This document shows positions 53,093-62,169 of a DNA stretch of 64,000 bases, one piece after another. Position 1 is the stretch's first letter; each line of letters begins with the position of its first letter. The DNA comes from an uncultured Clostridia bacterium (lineage in GTDB: Bacteria; Bacillota; Clostridia; Lachnospirales; CAG-274): positions 51,382-115,381 of the forward strand of contig CANRHR010000008.1 in assembly GCA_947630475.1 (NCBI GenBank), read 5' to 3'. The notes under the pieces were generated by a model, which saw nothing but the letters and a program-made list of their open reading frames with translations, had not been told where the DNA came from and ran no database searches. A program made the translations under genes and the position numbers.

Positions 53093-53848
53093 GTGATAAA
53101 TTTTGTTGGGGCAGGCCCGGGAGCGGCTGATTTAATTACCGTAAGAGGCAAAAATCTTATAGAACAGGCGGATGTAATTATTTATTCAGGCTCTCTTGTA
53201 AATGAAGAAATTTTAAATTATGCGGATAAAGAAAACTGCGAAATTTACAACAGCGCTTCTATGACTTTGGAGGAAACGGCTGAAATAATGCTTAAAGCGG
53301 AAAGTGATAAAAAAAATATTGTAAGGCTGCACACAGGCGATCCGTGCGTTTATGGAGCCATAAAAGAGCAAATGGATATTTTGGATGAATATGGCGTAAA
53401 GTATGAAGTATGCCCGGGGGTGAGTTCATTTTGCGCTGCGGCAGCAACTCTTAAGGCGGAGTATACTCAGCCTGAAATAAGCCAAAGCGTTATAATAACA
53501 AGGCTTGAGGGAAAAACGCCTGTTCCTCCCAAGGAAGATATTACACTTTTTGCCGCACATAATTCCACCATGGTTATTTTTTTGTCTGCCGGTATGCTTG
53601 ATGAGCTTAGCAAAAGGCTTATAAAGGGAGGCTATAAAGAGGATACTCCGGCAGCTATTGTATATAAGGCAAGCTGGCGTGAAGAAAAAGTTATAAGGAC
53701 AACAGTTAAGAATCTTTTTAAAAGCGCCGCCGAGAATGGAATTAAAAATACGGCATTGATTACAGTGGGTAATTTTTTGGGCGGTTCAAAGACAAGAAGC
53801 AAATTATATGACCCAAGTTTCAGCCACAGTTTCAGAGAGGGCGTATAA
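53093..53848 (+). CDS. cbiF: Cobalt-precorrin-4 C11-methyltransferase
   Basis: The 251-aa protein starts MINFVGAGPGAADLITVRG, followed by YSGSLVN and HTGDPCVYGAI, the CbiF/CobM pattern. I chose GTG 53093, seven bases after AAGGTG; GTG 53084 lies inside that site. The stop abuts cbiG directly. Confidence 0.94.
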   Translation: MINFVGAGPGAADLITVRGKNLIEQADVIIYSGSLVNEEILNYADKENCEIYNSASMTLEETAEIMLKAESDKKNIVRLHTGDPCVYGAIKEQMDILDEYGVKYEVCPGVSSFCAAAATLKAEYTQPEISQSVIITRLEGKTPVPPKEDITLFAAHNSTMVIFLSAGMLDELSKRLIKGGYKEDTPAAIVYKASWREEKVIRTTVKNLFKSAAENGIKNTALITVGNFLGGSKTRSKLYDPSFSHSFREGV

Positions 53849-54883
53849 ATGAATATAAGTATAATATCCTTTAGCGCTGATGGAGATAAAATAAACAAGA
53901 AACTAAAAGCATTGTTTTTAAATGACAATATATATGCCTACGGAAATGATGAAGAGCTTCTTAAAAGATCCGCAAGCCTTAACGAATGGAGCAGAAATGC
54001 TTTTTTATGCTCTGATGCCATTATATTTATAGGTGCGGCGGGAATAGCTGTAAGAGCCATAGCCCCGTTTATAAAAGATAAAAGCTCTGACCCTGCCGTT
54101 GTGGTTATAGATGATAAAGCAAAATTTGTTATACCTGTTTTATCGGGCCATTTGGGAGGAGCCAACAGGCTTTCGATTAAAATATCGGATTTTTTGTCCG
54201 CCGAGCCTGTTATAACAACGGCAACTGATATAAACGGAGTTTGGGCGGCAGATTTATGGGCAAAGGAAAACGGATGTGAAATAGAAGATATATCGATGAT
54301 TAAGTATATTTCTTCGGCTCTTTTAAGGGGAGAAAAAATAGGCCTTGTCTGTGATTTTTATATTCAAGGAAATCTTCCCAAAAATGTTGTTTTGGGTGAA
54401 AATTATGAAAATGGTATTGTCATTTCGGTTTTTAAAAAAATGCCATTTAAAAATACCTTAAATATTATACCTAAAATTTTAAATGTTGGTGTAGGAAGCA
54501 AAAAAGACAATGATGAAAATTTGCTGGCAAATTTTTTTTATGATCTTATGGATAAAAAAAATATATTTGTAAAGGCAGTAAAGGGTATTGCAACAATAGA
54601 TATTAAAAAAAATGAAAGATGTATTTTAAGCTTATGCAAAAGCCTTAACAAAGAGCTTAATGTTTTTAGCAGTGATGAGCTTAAAGCTGTAAAGGGAGAG
54701 TTTTCCTCTTCGGATTTTGTAAAAAATGTCACAGGCGTTGACAATGTGTGTGAAAGGGCAGCGGCGGCTCTTGGCGGAGGAAGATTGATTATAAAAAAAA
54801 CAAAGGCTAAGTCGGTTACCGCCGCTGTTTGCTGTGAAGATTGGAAAGCTTGTTTTGATAACATTGATAAGGAAAGGCTGTAA
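53849..54883 (+). CDS. cbiG: Cobalt-precorrin-5A hydrolase
   Basis: The 344-aa protein opens the delta-lactone ring and releases acetaldehyde in the anaerobic pathway. Seen: FIGAAGIAVRAIAPFIKDK, VVVIDDKAKFVIPVLSGHLGG with spacing typical of CbiG, and the C-terminal VGVGSKKDN..., KGIATIDIKKNE domain. The start follows the cbiF stop without a gap. Confidence 0.94.
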   Translation: MNISIISFSADGDKINKKLKALFLNDNIYAYGNDEELLKRSASLNEWSRNAFLCSDAIIFIGAAGIAVRAIAPFIKDKSSDPAVVVIDDKAKFVIPVLSGHLGGANRLSIKISDFLSAEPVITTATDINGVWAADLWAKENGCEIEDISMIKYISSALLRGEKIGLVCDFYIQGNLPKNVVLGENYENGIVISVFKKMPFKNTLNIIPKILNVGVGSKKDNDENLLANFFYDLMDKKNIFVKAVKGIATIDIKKNERCILSLCKSLNKELNVFSSDELKAVKGEFSSSDFVKNVTGVDNVCERAAAALGGGRLIIKKTKAKSVTAAVCCEDWKACFDNIDKERL

Positions 54884-54885
54884 TT

Positions 54886-55614
54886 ATGAAGATTTATGTT
54901 GTGGGGTTTGGCCCCGGTGATATGGCTCAAATAAGCCCGCAGGCTGTTGAAGCAATAAAAAAAAGTGACGTTATAGTAGGGTATGATTGCTATATATCTT
55001 TAATATATGATTTGATAAAAGATAAGATTATTTTTTCATCTGGTATGAGAAAGGAAGTTGACAGAGGTTTAAAAGCTGTGGAATATGCTTTGATGGGAAA
55101 AACCGTTTCTGTTATATCAAGCGGAGATGCCGGAGTTTATGGCATGGCAGGTTTGGTTTATGAACTGAGCGCAGAATATAATCAGATTGAAATTGAGGTT
55201 GTTCCGGGCATAACGGCTGCTTTAAGCGCTGCGGCTGTTTTAGGGGCGCCTATAGGTCATGATTTTGCCGTAATAAGCCTAAGCGATTTTTTAACAGACA
55301 GAGAGGTAATAAAAAAGCGTATTATATGCGCAAGTGAGGCTGATTTTGTTATCTGTCTGTATAATCCGTCGAGCAGGAGCAGACCTCATCACCTTGAAAA
55401 GGCCTGTGAGTATATGCTGAAATATAAAAGCGCAGATACCGTTTGCGGATATGTAAAAAATATAGCAAGGCTTGGCCAGTCTTATAAAATATGCACCCTT
55501 TCACAGCTTAAGGATGAGAAAGCCGATATGTTTACAACAATTATTGTAGGAAATTCTCAAACAAAAATAATAAATTCAAAAATGGTCACTCCAAGGGGAT
55601 ACAAGATATTATGA
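54886..55614 (+). CDS. cbiH: Cobalt-factor III / precorrin-3B C17-methyltransferase
   Basis: The 242-aa methylase has VGFGPGDMAQISPQAVEAI, SSGDAGVYGMAGLVYEL and CLYNPSSRSRPHHL, typical of CbiH/CobJ, which performs ring contraction with C17 methylation. It has no fused domain. The end overlaps cbiJ by four bases. Confidence 0.94.
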   Translation: MKIYVVGFGPGDMAQISPQAVEAIKKSDVIVGYDCYISLIYDLIKDKIIFSSGMRKEVDRGLKAVEYALMGKTVSVISSGDAGVYGMAGLVYELSAEYNQIEIEVVPGITAALSAAAVLGAPIGHDFAVISLSDFLTDREVIKKRIICASEADFVICLYNPSSRSRPHHLEKACEYMLKYKSADTVCGYVKNIARLGQSYKICTLSQLKDEKADMFTTIIVGNSQTKIINSKMVTPRGYKIL

Positions 55615-56354
55615 AGGCGGCAGTGTTTTCCGGCACAACGGAGGGAAGAGAAATTTGTAATTTTTTGTGGAAATTAAACATAAATACGGATGTTTTTGTC
55701 GCAACCGAATATGGAGCTTCCGTTATGCCCGAGTATAATACGGCGAAAGTTTTTGTCGGCAGATTAAATGAAGCAGAGATTGAAAAAATTATAGGAGATT
55801 ACATTATTGTTATAGATGCCACTCATCCTTATGCCGCAGAGGTAAGCAAAAATATAAAAAACGCCTGTTTAAAAAAATCCGTAAGATACATAAGGCTTTT
55901 AAGGAAAATAGAATGTAAAGAAGAATTTTTAAGCTTTTATTCTGTTGATGAAGCGGCGATATACCTTAAAAGCAGCATAGGAAATATTTTTGTTTCCACA
56001 GGAAGCAAAGAGCTTGAAAAATATAAAATTATCGATGGATTTGAAAAAAGAATATTCGGCAGATGTCTTGACAGTGAAGAGGTTAAAAAGAAATGTACTG
56101 AGCTTGGCTTTTTAAAGGAAAATTTTATTTTTGCAAAAGGACCTTTTACATACGAAGAAAATATTAAGGCGTTTAAAAATTTTGATATAAAAATTCTTGT
56201 AACAAAGCAGACGGGGAAAAACGGGGGCTTTTATGAAAAAATTTACGCCGCCGATGCTCTCGGCATAGATATTATTGTAATAAAGCCGCCCGTAAGCGAA
56301 AATGGTTTTTATATGGAAGAGGTGAAGAAAATTATAAAGCAAAATTTTAGTTAA
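55611..56354 (+). CDS. cbiJ: Cobalt-precorrin-6A reductase
   Basis: The 247-aa NAD(P)H-dependent reductase has FSGTTEGREICNFL at the start, DATHPYAAEVSKNI, and KQTGKNGGFYEKIYAA, all standard for CbiJ/CobK. It is the last gene of this block. The cbiE and cbiT genes (decarboxylating methylases) and the cobaltochelatase are not in the window. Confidence 0.93.
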   Translation: MKAAVFSGTTEGREICNFLWKLNINTDVFVATEYGASVMPEYNTAKVFVGRLNEAEIEKIIGDYIIVIDATHPYAAEVSKNIKNACLKKSVRYIRLLRKIECKEEFLSFYSVDEAAIYLKSSIGNIFVSTGSKELEKYKIIDGFEKRIFGRCLDSEEVKKKCTELGFLKENFIFAKGPFTYEENIKAFKNFDIKILVTKQTGKNGGFYEKIYAADALGIDIIVIKPPVSENGFYMEEVKKIIKQNFS

Positions 56355-56379
56355 AAAATTTTTATTTAAAAACCGTTTA

Positions 56380-56546
56380 TTAGCTCGTCGAACAGGTAAC
56401 TTAAAGCGTCGCAGACTTATAATCCGCAGGCGGAATTTATTTCCGACGAGGAAAACAGCGAATTTCAAGGGATTTTTAATCCCGATGGAAGGAGCTGTTT
56501 ATACATCTGTTCCCTCTCGAAAAAGTCCACTTGGACTTTTTCGATA
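56380..56546 (-). repeat. Structured intergenic repeat, family A, copy 4 (inverted)
   Basis: Minus-strand reading: TCGAAAAAGTCCA hairpin, AAACAGC-type outer stem, GGGATT/AATCCC inner stem, then TCGGAA/TTCCG, TATAAGTCTGCGACGC and TTAAGTTACCTGTTCGA. The first hairpin (56517-56544) may end asnB transcription. No flanking duplicated terminator is seen here. Confidence 0.82.
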
Positions 56547-56550
56547 TTTT

Positions 56551-58404
56551 CTATAAATTGCTTAATGAAAGAGAGTATTTTGACAGCCAATAATTTATTT
56601 GAATAATATACGCCATAAGCTGAACGCCGCTCATAAGCTGACCAAACCAAGGTTTGCCGTAATCCTGCTTTGTTTCTGTGAAGCTGATTATGCTTTTTTT
56701 ATCCAAAATAGGCGATATCGGAGAGTTATTGTCTAAAATATCATAAAGTCTTTGCTTTAAAATTTTTTCATATTTTGGATTATAGGTTTTGGGATAAGGG
56801 CTTTTTTTTCGCATTAACAGTTTTTCGGGCAGCATATCTTTAAAGGCATCCCTTAAAAGACCTTTTACAACTCCGTTGGGGCATTTATACTTCCAAGGGA
56901 CATTCCAAAGGTATTCTATAATTTTATACTCTGCAAACGGAACTCTTGCCTCCAAGCCGGAATACATTGATGTTCTGTCCATTCTTTCAAGGAGAGTAGA
57001 CATAAACCATTTCATATTTAAATATGAAATTTCTCGTCTTCTTTTCTCTTCATCGTTTTCACCATCCAGCAGAGGAGTTTCAGCAACACTCTGTTTATAT
57101 TTTTCGTGTGAGTATTCATCTATATTCAAGCTTTTTATAAAAGATTTATCAAACATTATTTTTCTTGGGCTTAGATCTTTTGTCCAAGGAAAAGAATCCG
57201 CTTTAAAAAATTCTTCTCTGTGAAACCAGGGATAACCTCCGAATATTTCATCGGCACATTCTCCGGTGAGGGCAACTTTGTTTTTCATTTTAACCTTTTT
57301 GCAAAAATAAAGAAGCGATGCGTCTACATCTACCATCGATGGCAAATCTTTGGCATCAACAGCGTCATAAAGATAGTCGGCAAGCTCTGCTTCATTACAT
57401 TCCAGATAATTATGATTGCAGGCATATTCTTCAAGCATCATATCCACAAAAGGTCTGTCCTGTTCGGGCTGAAATGAATTGGCTTTAAAATAAATGTCGT
57501 TTTCTTTAAAGTCAAAAGAAAACGTATTTAGGGTTTGCCCTTTTTCTTTAAGATAATAGTATGAAACAGCCGTAACTATGCTTGAATCTATACCTCCGGA
57601 TAAAAATGTGCAGACTTCTACATCAGAAATCATTTCATCTCTTATTGCGTTTTCCAACAGAAACCTTGTTTTAGCAACAGTTTCGGCATAGCTGTCGGTG
57701 TGTTTTTTGCTCTTTAGGCTCCAATATTTTTGCGTATGAAGCCCAAACTCGTCAAAAACGGCAAATTCGGCGCTTTTAAGCTCATATATATTTTTAAAAA
57801 CTCCGTTTCCTGCGCTTCTTGCAGGCCCTATGCCTATTATTTCTCTTAATGAATCCATATTTATTTCCGGCTTTACATCAGGAAATTTAAAAAGAGCCTT
57901 TATTTCGGAGGCAAAAATAAGGGTATCATTTTTTATTGTATAAAACAAAGGCTTTATTCCGTTTCTGTCCCTAAAAAGATATAACTTTTTTTGTACGGAA
58001 TCCCAAATGGCAAATGCAAAGATTCCGTTTAGTTTATTTACGCAGCTTTGTTTATATTCGATAAAAAGATTTAAAATAACCTCTGTATCCGTTGTTGTTT
58101 CAAATTCGTAACCTTTTGAGATTAAGTCATTTTTTAGCTCATCGGTGTTATAAATTTCACCGTTATAAACAATAACATATTCGCCGCCGTTTCTTTTTTT
58201 TATTATTGGCTGACGTCCGTTTTTTAAATCCCTTATAGACAGCCGAGTTTGAGAAAGACCTGTTGTTTTGCTGAGATATTCGCCGGTATCGTCGTTGCCT
58301 CTATGGGCTATGCTTTCTCTCATCTGCTTTAGCACTGTGTTCCATTTTTCACTTGAGAGCATAAAATTCGCTTTTGGATTGCTGAAGCCTGAAATTCCGC
58401 ACAT
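56551..58404 (-). CDS. asnB: Asparagine synthetase (glutamine-hydrolysing)
   Basis: The 617-aa protein starts MCGISGF with the Cys2 nucleophile of the Ntn glutaminase domain (1-200), followed by the synthetase domain with the ATP PP-loop CTFLSGGIDSSIVTAV and GECADEIFGGYPW. It makes asparagine from aspartate, glutamine and ATP. AGAGG precedes the ATG. It is a single gene; family A copy 4 lies at its 3' end. Confidence 0.95.
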   Translation of the reverse strand: MCGISGFSNPKANFMLSSEKWNTVLKQMRESIAHRGNDDTGEYLSKTTGLSQTRLSIRDLKNGRQPIIKKRNGGEYVIVYNGEIYNTDELKNDLISKGYEFETTTDTEVILNLFIEYKQSCVNKLNGIFAFAIWDSVQKKLYLFRDRNGIKPLFYTIKNDTLIFASEIKALFKFPDVKPEINMDSLREIIGIGPARSAGNGVFKNIYELKSAEFAVFDEFGLHTQKYWSLKSKKHTDSYAETVAKTRFLLENAIRDEMISDVEVCTFLSGGIDSSIVTAVSYYYLKEKGQTLNTFSFDFKENDIYFKANSFQPEQDRPFVDMMLEEYACNHNYLECNEAELADYLYDAVDAKDLPSMVDVDASLLYFCKKVKMKNKVALTGECADEIFGGYPWFHREEFFKADSFPWTKDLSPRKIMFDKSFIKSLNIDEYSHEKYKQSVAETPLLDGENDEEKRRREISYLNMKWFMSTLLERMDRTSMYSGLEARVPFAEYKIIEYLWNVPWKYKCPNGVVKGLLRDAFKDMLPEKLLMRKKSPYPKTYNPKYEKILKQRLYDILDNNSPISPILDKKSIISFTETKQDYGKPWFGQLMSGVQLMAYIIQINYWLSKYSLSLSNL

Positions 58405-58456
58405 ACTTTTAACCTCTCTAAAATGATTATCTCTTTATATATATTCAGAATAATTA

Positions 58457-58470
58457 TTTTGTATACAAAA
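58457..58470. promoter_or_regulatory. 14-bp perfect palindrome upstream of asnB
   Basis: TTTTGTATACAAAA, 53 bases upstream of the asnB start, is a likely operator for a dimeric regulator; the regulator is unknown. Confidence 0.4.
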
Positions 58471-58595
58471 ATCATTAGAGTTTATTGCCATAAAGGTATA
58501 CGGTGTTTTTAAACAGCCGTTGAATATTAGTATATGGCGTAAGTCAACTATTGATATTATTCGCTTTGGTTTATATGTATAATTGTACAAATTTA

Positions 58596-58624
58596 TTGCA
58601 TTAATCGAATTATTTTGTTATAAT
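58596..58624 (+). promoter_or_regulatory. SigA-type promoter of the YvyF-like gene
   Basis: TTGCAT, 17 bases, TATAAT, about 45 bases before the start. Confidence 0.6.
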
Positions 58625-58673
58625 TTAACCAACTAAACAAGACAATAGAAATATAGCATGGAGGTTGATGAAA

Positions 58674-59072
58674 ATGGAAACTAAAAATTGTCCTAAATGC
58701 GGAAGGCTTTTTACATATGTAAAAAATTCCATCTGCCCGGATTGTCTTAAAGAAGAAGAAGAAACCTTTCAAAGGGTAAGAGCATATCTTAAAGAATTTC
58801 CCGGACAAAGTATTTCTCAGGTTTCAGAGGCCACAGGCGTTCCGCCAAGAAAAATCAGCAAATATTTAAGAGATGGAAGGCTTGAGGTAACTGACGGCTT
58901 GAGTGGATTTTTAACTTGCATGAACTGCGGAAAGCCCATTCATACCGGAAAATTTTGCAGGGAATGTTCAACCAAGCTTTCAAAAGGCTTTCAATCAGTT
59001 GCGGCAAATCCTAAGGAAACAGAAAAAAATGGTCCCAGAATGCATCATTTAAAAAATAAAGATAAAGAGTAA
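58674..59072 (+). CDS. YvyF-like (TIGR03826) flagellar-region zinc protein
   Basis: The 132-aa protein has a zinc ribbon CPKCGR..CPDC (residues 5-25), a helix-turn-helix-like middle (ISQVSEATGVPPRKISKYLRDGRLEV) and a second Cys pair set (CMNCGK, CREC). This matches YvyF of the Bacillus flagellar region, where its role is little known. I chose ATG 58674, nine bases after GGAGG. A wall amidase follows; no flagellar genes are adjacent. Confidence 0.78.
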   Translation: METKNCPKCGRLFTYVKNSICPDCLKEEEETFQRVRAYLKEFPGQSISQVSEATGVPPRKISKYLRDGRLEVTDGLSGFLTCMNCGKPIHTGKFCRECSTKLSKGFQSVAANPKETEKNGPRMHHLKNKDKE

Positions 59073-59075
59073 TTT

Positions 59076-60161
59076 ATGCAAATTAATGGCTATTTAATAA
59101 AAAAAACTTTTAAAAATAAATTATTAAATATTCTGCCGATTGTTTTGTTTCTTGTTTTTTCCGTGAGTGCAATTATTTTTATATGCCATATGATATGCCC
59201 GACAAGGCTTGAAAAACCTATAGAAATTGAAACCGAGAGATCTGTTGAAAAAAGTCAGGTTGATTTTTATGCGGAAAAAAATATAATAGCTATTAAAAAA
59301 ACTTATAGTTTAGATTTTGATATTAACAATGTTAAAATTAATGATGAATACAATAATTTAAAATTTTCTTTTGTGTTGAATGGTGATTATTTAAGTTCTT
59401 TTAATGAAGTTAATTATGATTTTAAGAATAATATTTACAATGGCTTTAATATTTCAAATAATGAAAATAATTTAACGGTTTTAACAATTTCGGAAAAAGA
59501 TATATTTGCTTTTAAACTTTATGATGACAAAGAGTATTATTATATAGAAGGCGCTCCTGTTAAAGAAATATATAATAATATTGTTGTTCTTGATCCCGGT
59601 CATGGAGGGGTCGATCCCGGATGCGAAGCATTCGGAGCAAGTGAAAAGGACATTTGCCTTGATATTGCCCTAAAAGCTGAAAAATATATTAATGACTCGG
59701 GCATCGCTAAGGCATATTTGACAAGAAAAAGCGACGAAAGCAAAGAGCTTGAACAGAGGGTTGAATTTGCCGAAAAATTTGGAGATATTTTGGTTTCTGT
59801 TCATGTAAATTATAATGAATATTATTTCAGCGCTGCCGGAACAGAGGTTTATTATTATAATAAAAACTATGAAAAGCCTCAGTTTATAAGATCTGACGAG
59901 TGCGCAGAATTTTTATGCAACAGTATATCTATGAATTTTGGCTCGAGAAGAAGAGAAAATAAAGTTGAAAATTATTTTGTTATAAAAGCGACCGATATTC
60001 CGTCGGTTCTATGTGAAGTTGGCTTTTTATCAAACAAAGCTGAAGCCGATAAACTTAAAAGCGAAGATGGCAGAGATAAAATAGCAAAGGGTATTTCAGA
60101 TGGAGTTGTCAGCATATTTAAGCTTGTAGAATACAATAAAAACAATACATCAAATAATTAG
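59076..60161 (+). CDS. N-acetylmuramoyl-L-alanine amidase (Amidase_3), membrane-anchored
   Basis: The 361-aa protein has one N-terminal helix (about 17-40), a beta-rich region of about 120 residues resembling an AMIN-like domain, and a C-terminal zinc amidase domain: VVLDPGHGGVDPG with the zinc His, the Glu in ASEKDICLDIA, VSVHVNYNE with the second zinc His, and CEVGFLSN with the catalytic Glu. It cleaves the glycan-peptide bond of the wall. It may act in sporulation or division. Confidence 0.88.
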   Translation: MQINGYLIKKTFKNKLLNILPIVLFLVFSVSAIIFICHMICPTRLEKPIEIETERSVEKSQVDFYAEKNIIAIKKTYSLDFDINNVKINDEYNNLKFSFVLNGDYLSSFNEVNYDFKNNIYNGFNISNNENNLTVLTISEKDIFAFKLYDDKEYYYIEGAPVKEIYNNIVVLDPGHGGVDPGCEAFGASEKDICLDIALKAEKYINDSGIAKAYLTRKSDESKELEQRVEFAEKFGDILVSVHVNYNEYYFSAAGTEVYYYNKNYEKPQFIRSDECAEFLCNSISMNFGSRRRENKVENYFVIKATDIPSVLCEVGFLSNKAEADKLKSEDGRDKIAKGISDGVVSIFKLVEYNKNNTSNN

Positions 60162-60212
60162 CGCTAAAAGCAGTTACAAAAAATTTAAAATTTATCTGTC
60201 TGTTTTAAAGCA

Positions 60213-60247
60213 AAAATAACCTCTGATTTTGCAAGGAGGTTATTTTT
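60213..60247 (+). terminator. Terminator after the amidase gene
   Basis: Arms AAAATAACCTC and GAGGTTATTTT around a 12-base loop, followed by T. Confidence 0.85.
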
Positions 60248-60270
60248 GTTTTTGATGTAGGAGGTCTGTT

Positions 60271-60717
60271 ATGGATTACAATTATTATATGCTTATTGCT
60301 TTGGAAGAGGCTGAAAAAGCAGAGCAAATAGATGAAGTGCCTATAGGCTGTGTTATTGTGTATAAAGATGAAATTATAGCAAGGGGATATAACAGAAGAA
60401 ATAAAGAAAAAAATGTGCTTGCTCATGCAGAAATTATTGCAATTGATAAAGCCTGCCAAAAAATAGGAGATTGGAGGCTTGAGGATTGTACATTATTTGT
60501 AACTGTTGAGCCTTGCCCAATGTGTTGCGGAGCTATAGTGCAGGCAAGAATAAAAAGAATCGTATTTGGCTGCAAAAATGTTAAAGCCGGATGCTGCGGC
60601 TCTGTTTTAAATATTGCGCAGGAGCAAAGATTCAATCATCAGGTTGAAATTGTCGAGGGAATAAAACAGGAGCAGTGCTCTGAAATGATGAAAAATTTTT
60701 TTAAGAAAAAAAGATAA
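60271..60717 (+). CDS. tadA: tRNA(adenine-34) deaminase
   Basis: The 148-aa zinc deaminase makes inosine at the wobble base of tRNA-Arg(ACG). HAEIIAI holds the zinc His and proton-shuttle Glu; EPCPMCCGAI holds the two Cys. GTAGGAGG precedes the ATG. Guanine deaminase is the nearest alternative, but length and C-terminus fit TadA. Confidence 0.94.
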   Translation: MDYNYYMLIALEEAEKAEQIDEVPIGCVIVYKDEIIARGYNRRNKEKNVLAHAEIIAIDKACQKIGDWRLEDCTLFVTVEPCPMCCGAIVQARIKRIVFGCKNVKAGCCGSVLNIAQEQRFNHQVEIVEGIKQEQCSEMMKNFFKKKR

Positions 60718-60860
60718 TTTTTGTGTATGAGCTGCACAAACAATGCTTTGCAAAAAATGTTAAAAAATATATATATTGGATATTTATGGTACTTATTTAG
60801 AGAATGATTAGCGTTGAGATAAATATTGCAATAAAATAAAATTATATTGAGGTGATGAAT

Positions 60861-61358
60861 ATGCCACTGAAATATAAAATTATTATATTGCTTATTTTAT
60901 ATATTTTTTTGTTTCCGGCAAAGGTAAAAGCAGATCAGGTTTTAAGCTATTATCTTTACAGCTCAGACGGCAGCGAAAAACTTTATCCTCAAAAATTAGT
61001 TTTTGAAGAGGGTTTCTCAGATTCTGAAAAATTATGGTTTTTATTTGAAGAGCTTTTAGATTATAAGGGGAATATGCTTAAATACATACCGGATGGTACT
61101 GAAATAAGATGGATAAAAACAGAAAACGGAAATGCGAAAATTTCATTAAGCTCAGATATAAAACATTACGGAGGTTGTTATTATGAAAATGCTTTGATTT
61201 ATCAGCTTATGAAAACTGTTTTTGAGCTGCCGTCAATAAATAGCTTTACTCTTTATATTGATGATAAGATTGATTATTTAAGCGAAGGCAGCCTGATTTA
61301 TGAATTTGACAGAGATAAGATTGCCGATTACGAAAAATTTTTTCAAACAAACAATTAA
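60861..61358 (+). CDS. GerMN-domain protein with signal peptide
   Basis: The 165-aa protein has a signal peptide (hydrophobic residues 5-20, cut probably after KVKA) and a GerMN-type domain: YYLYSSDGSEKLYPQ, then EKLWFLFEELL, and ENALIYQLMKTVFELPSINSFTLYIDD. GerMN domains occur in GerM and other spore assembly proteins. ATG 60861 is eight bases after GAGG. Lacks the lipobox Cys, so it is probably secreted. Confidence 0.75.
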   Translation: MPLKYKIIILLILYIFLFPAKVKADQVLSYYLYSSDGSEKLYPQKLVFEEGFSDSEKLWFLFEELLDYKGNMLKYIPDGTEIRWIKTENGNAKISLSSDIKHYGGCYYENALIYQLMKTVFELPSINSFTLYIDDKIDYLSEGSLIYEFDRDKIADYEKFFQTNN

Positions 61359-61467
61359 ATACTTAGCATAAGCGACATACTAATACTATTATGCTTTATT
61401 TCCGCAAAAGTTGATATTTAAGTGATTTTTAGCCGAGAGTAAAAGATTTTTTATTATAAATATAGAA

Positions 61468-61496
61468 TTGAGAATAAGACCGATAAGTGGTATAAT
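61468..61496 (+). promoter_or_regulatory. SigA-type promoter of the rdgB operon
   Basis: TTGAGA, 17 bases, TATAAT; the short repeat B3 lies in the leader that follows. Confidence 0.6.
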
Positions 61497-61510
61497 TAGT
61501 AAAGGATATT

Positions 61511-61546
61511 ACCCACCGCCTAAAAGGCAGGGCTTACTTGCCGGTT
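61511..61546 (+). repeat. Short GC-hairpin repeat, family B, copy 3
   Basis: ACCCACCGCCTAAAAGGCAG then GGCTTACTTGCCGG; a diverged copy of the hairpin at 47788. Confidence 0.45.
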
Positions 61547-61580
61547 AAAAAAATTAAGCTGAATTTTGAGGTATAAAGTT

Positions 61581-62168
61581 ATGGAAAAAATAATTTTTGC
61601 AACTAAAAATAAAGATAAAATTAAAGAAATTAAAGCCGTTTTGGGCGACTGCTTTGATGTTATATCAATGCAGGAAGCAGGTATAGAAGCCGATATTGTT
61701 GAAGATGGCTCTACATTTGAAGAAAATGCCAAAAAAAAGGCTTTAGAGGTTATGAAGCTGTGTTCCTGCATTGTTTTGGCTGATGATTCCGGTTTGGAAG
61801 TGGATTACTTGGATAAGGCGCCGGGAGTTTATTCGGCAAGATTTATGGGTGAAAATACTTCTTATGATATTAAAAATAATGAGATTTTAAAAAGGCTTGA
61901 ATCTGTAAGCGATGATAAAAGAAGCGCAAGATTTGTTTGTGCGGTTGCGGCGGCTTTTCCTGATGGAAGCTGCGAGGTTGTAAGAGGGACAATAGAAGGA
62001 ATGATAGGATATGAAATAAAGGGAGATAACGGCTTTGGCTATGATCCTATTTTTTATCTTCCCGAATTAAACAAAACAACGGCTCAGCTTACTATGGAGG
62101 AAAAAAATAAAATAAGCCACAGAGGAAAAGCGCTTAGGCTGATAAAGGAGATTCTTTTAAAGAAGTGA
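61581..62168 (+). CDS. rdgB: XTP/dITP diphosphatase (RdgB/HAM1)
   Basis: The 195-aa pyrophosphatase removes deaminated purine triphosphates. FATKNKDKIKEI at the start, TFEENAKKKA, LADDSGLEVDYL and FGYDPIFYLP are present. ATG 61581 follows TGAGG; the earlier start 61566 includes that site. It is followed two bases later by the YfcE-like gene, a common pair. Confidence 0.94.
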   Translation: MEKIIFATKNKDKIKEIKAVLGDCFDVISMQEAGIEADIVEDGSTFEENAKKKALEVMKLCSCIVLADDSGLEVDYLDKAPGVYSARFMGENTSYDIKNNEILKRLESVSDDKRSARFVCAVAAAFPDGSCEVVRGTIEGMIGYEIKGDNGFGYDPIFYLPELNKTTAQLTMEEKNKISHRGKALRLIKEILLKK

Positions 62169-62169
62169 T

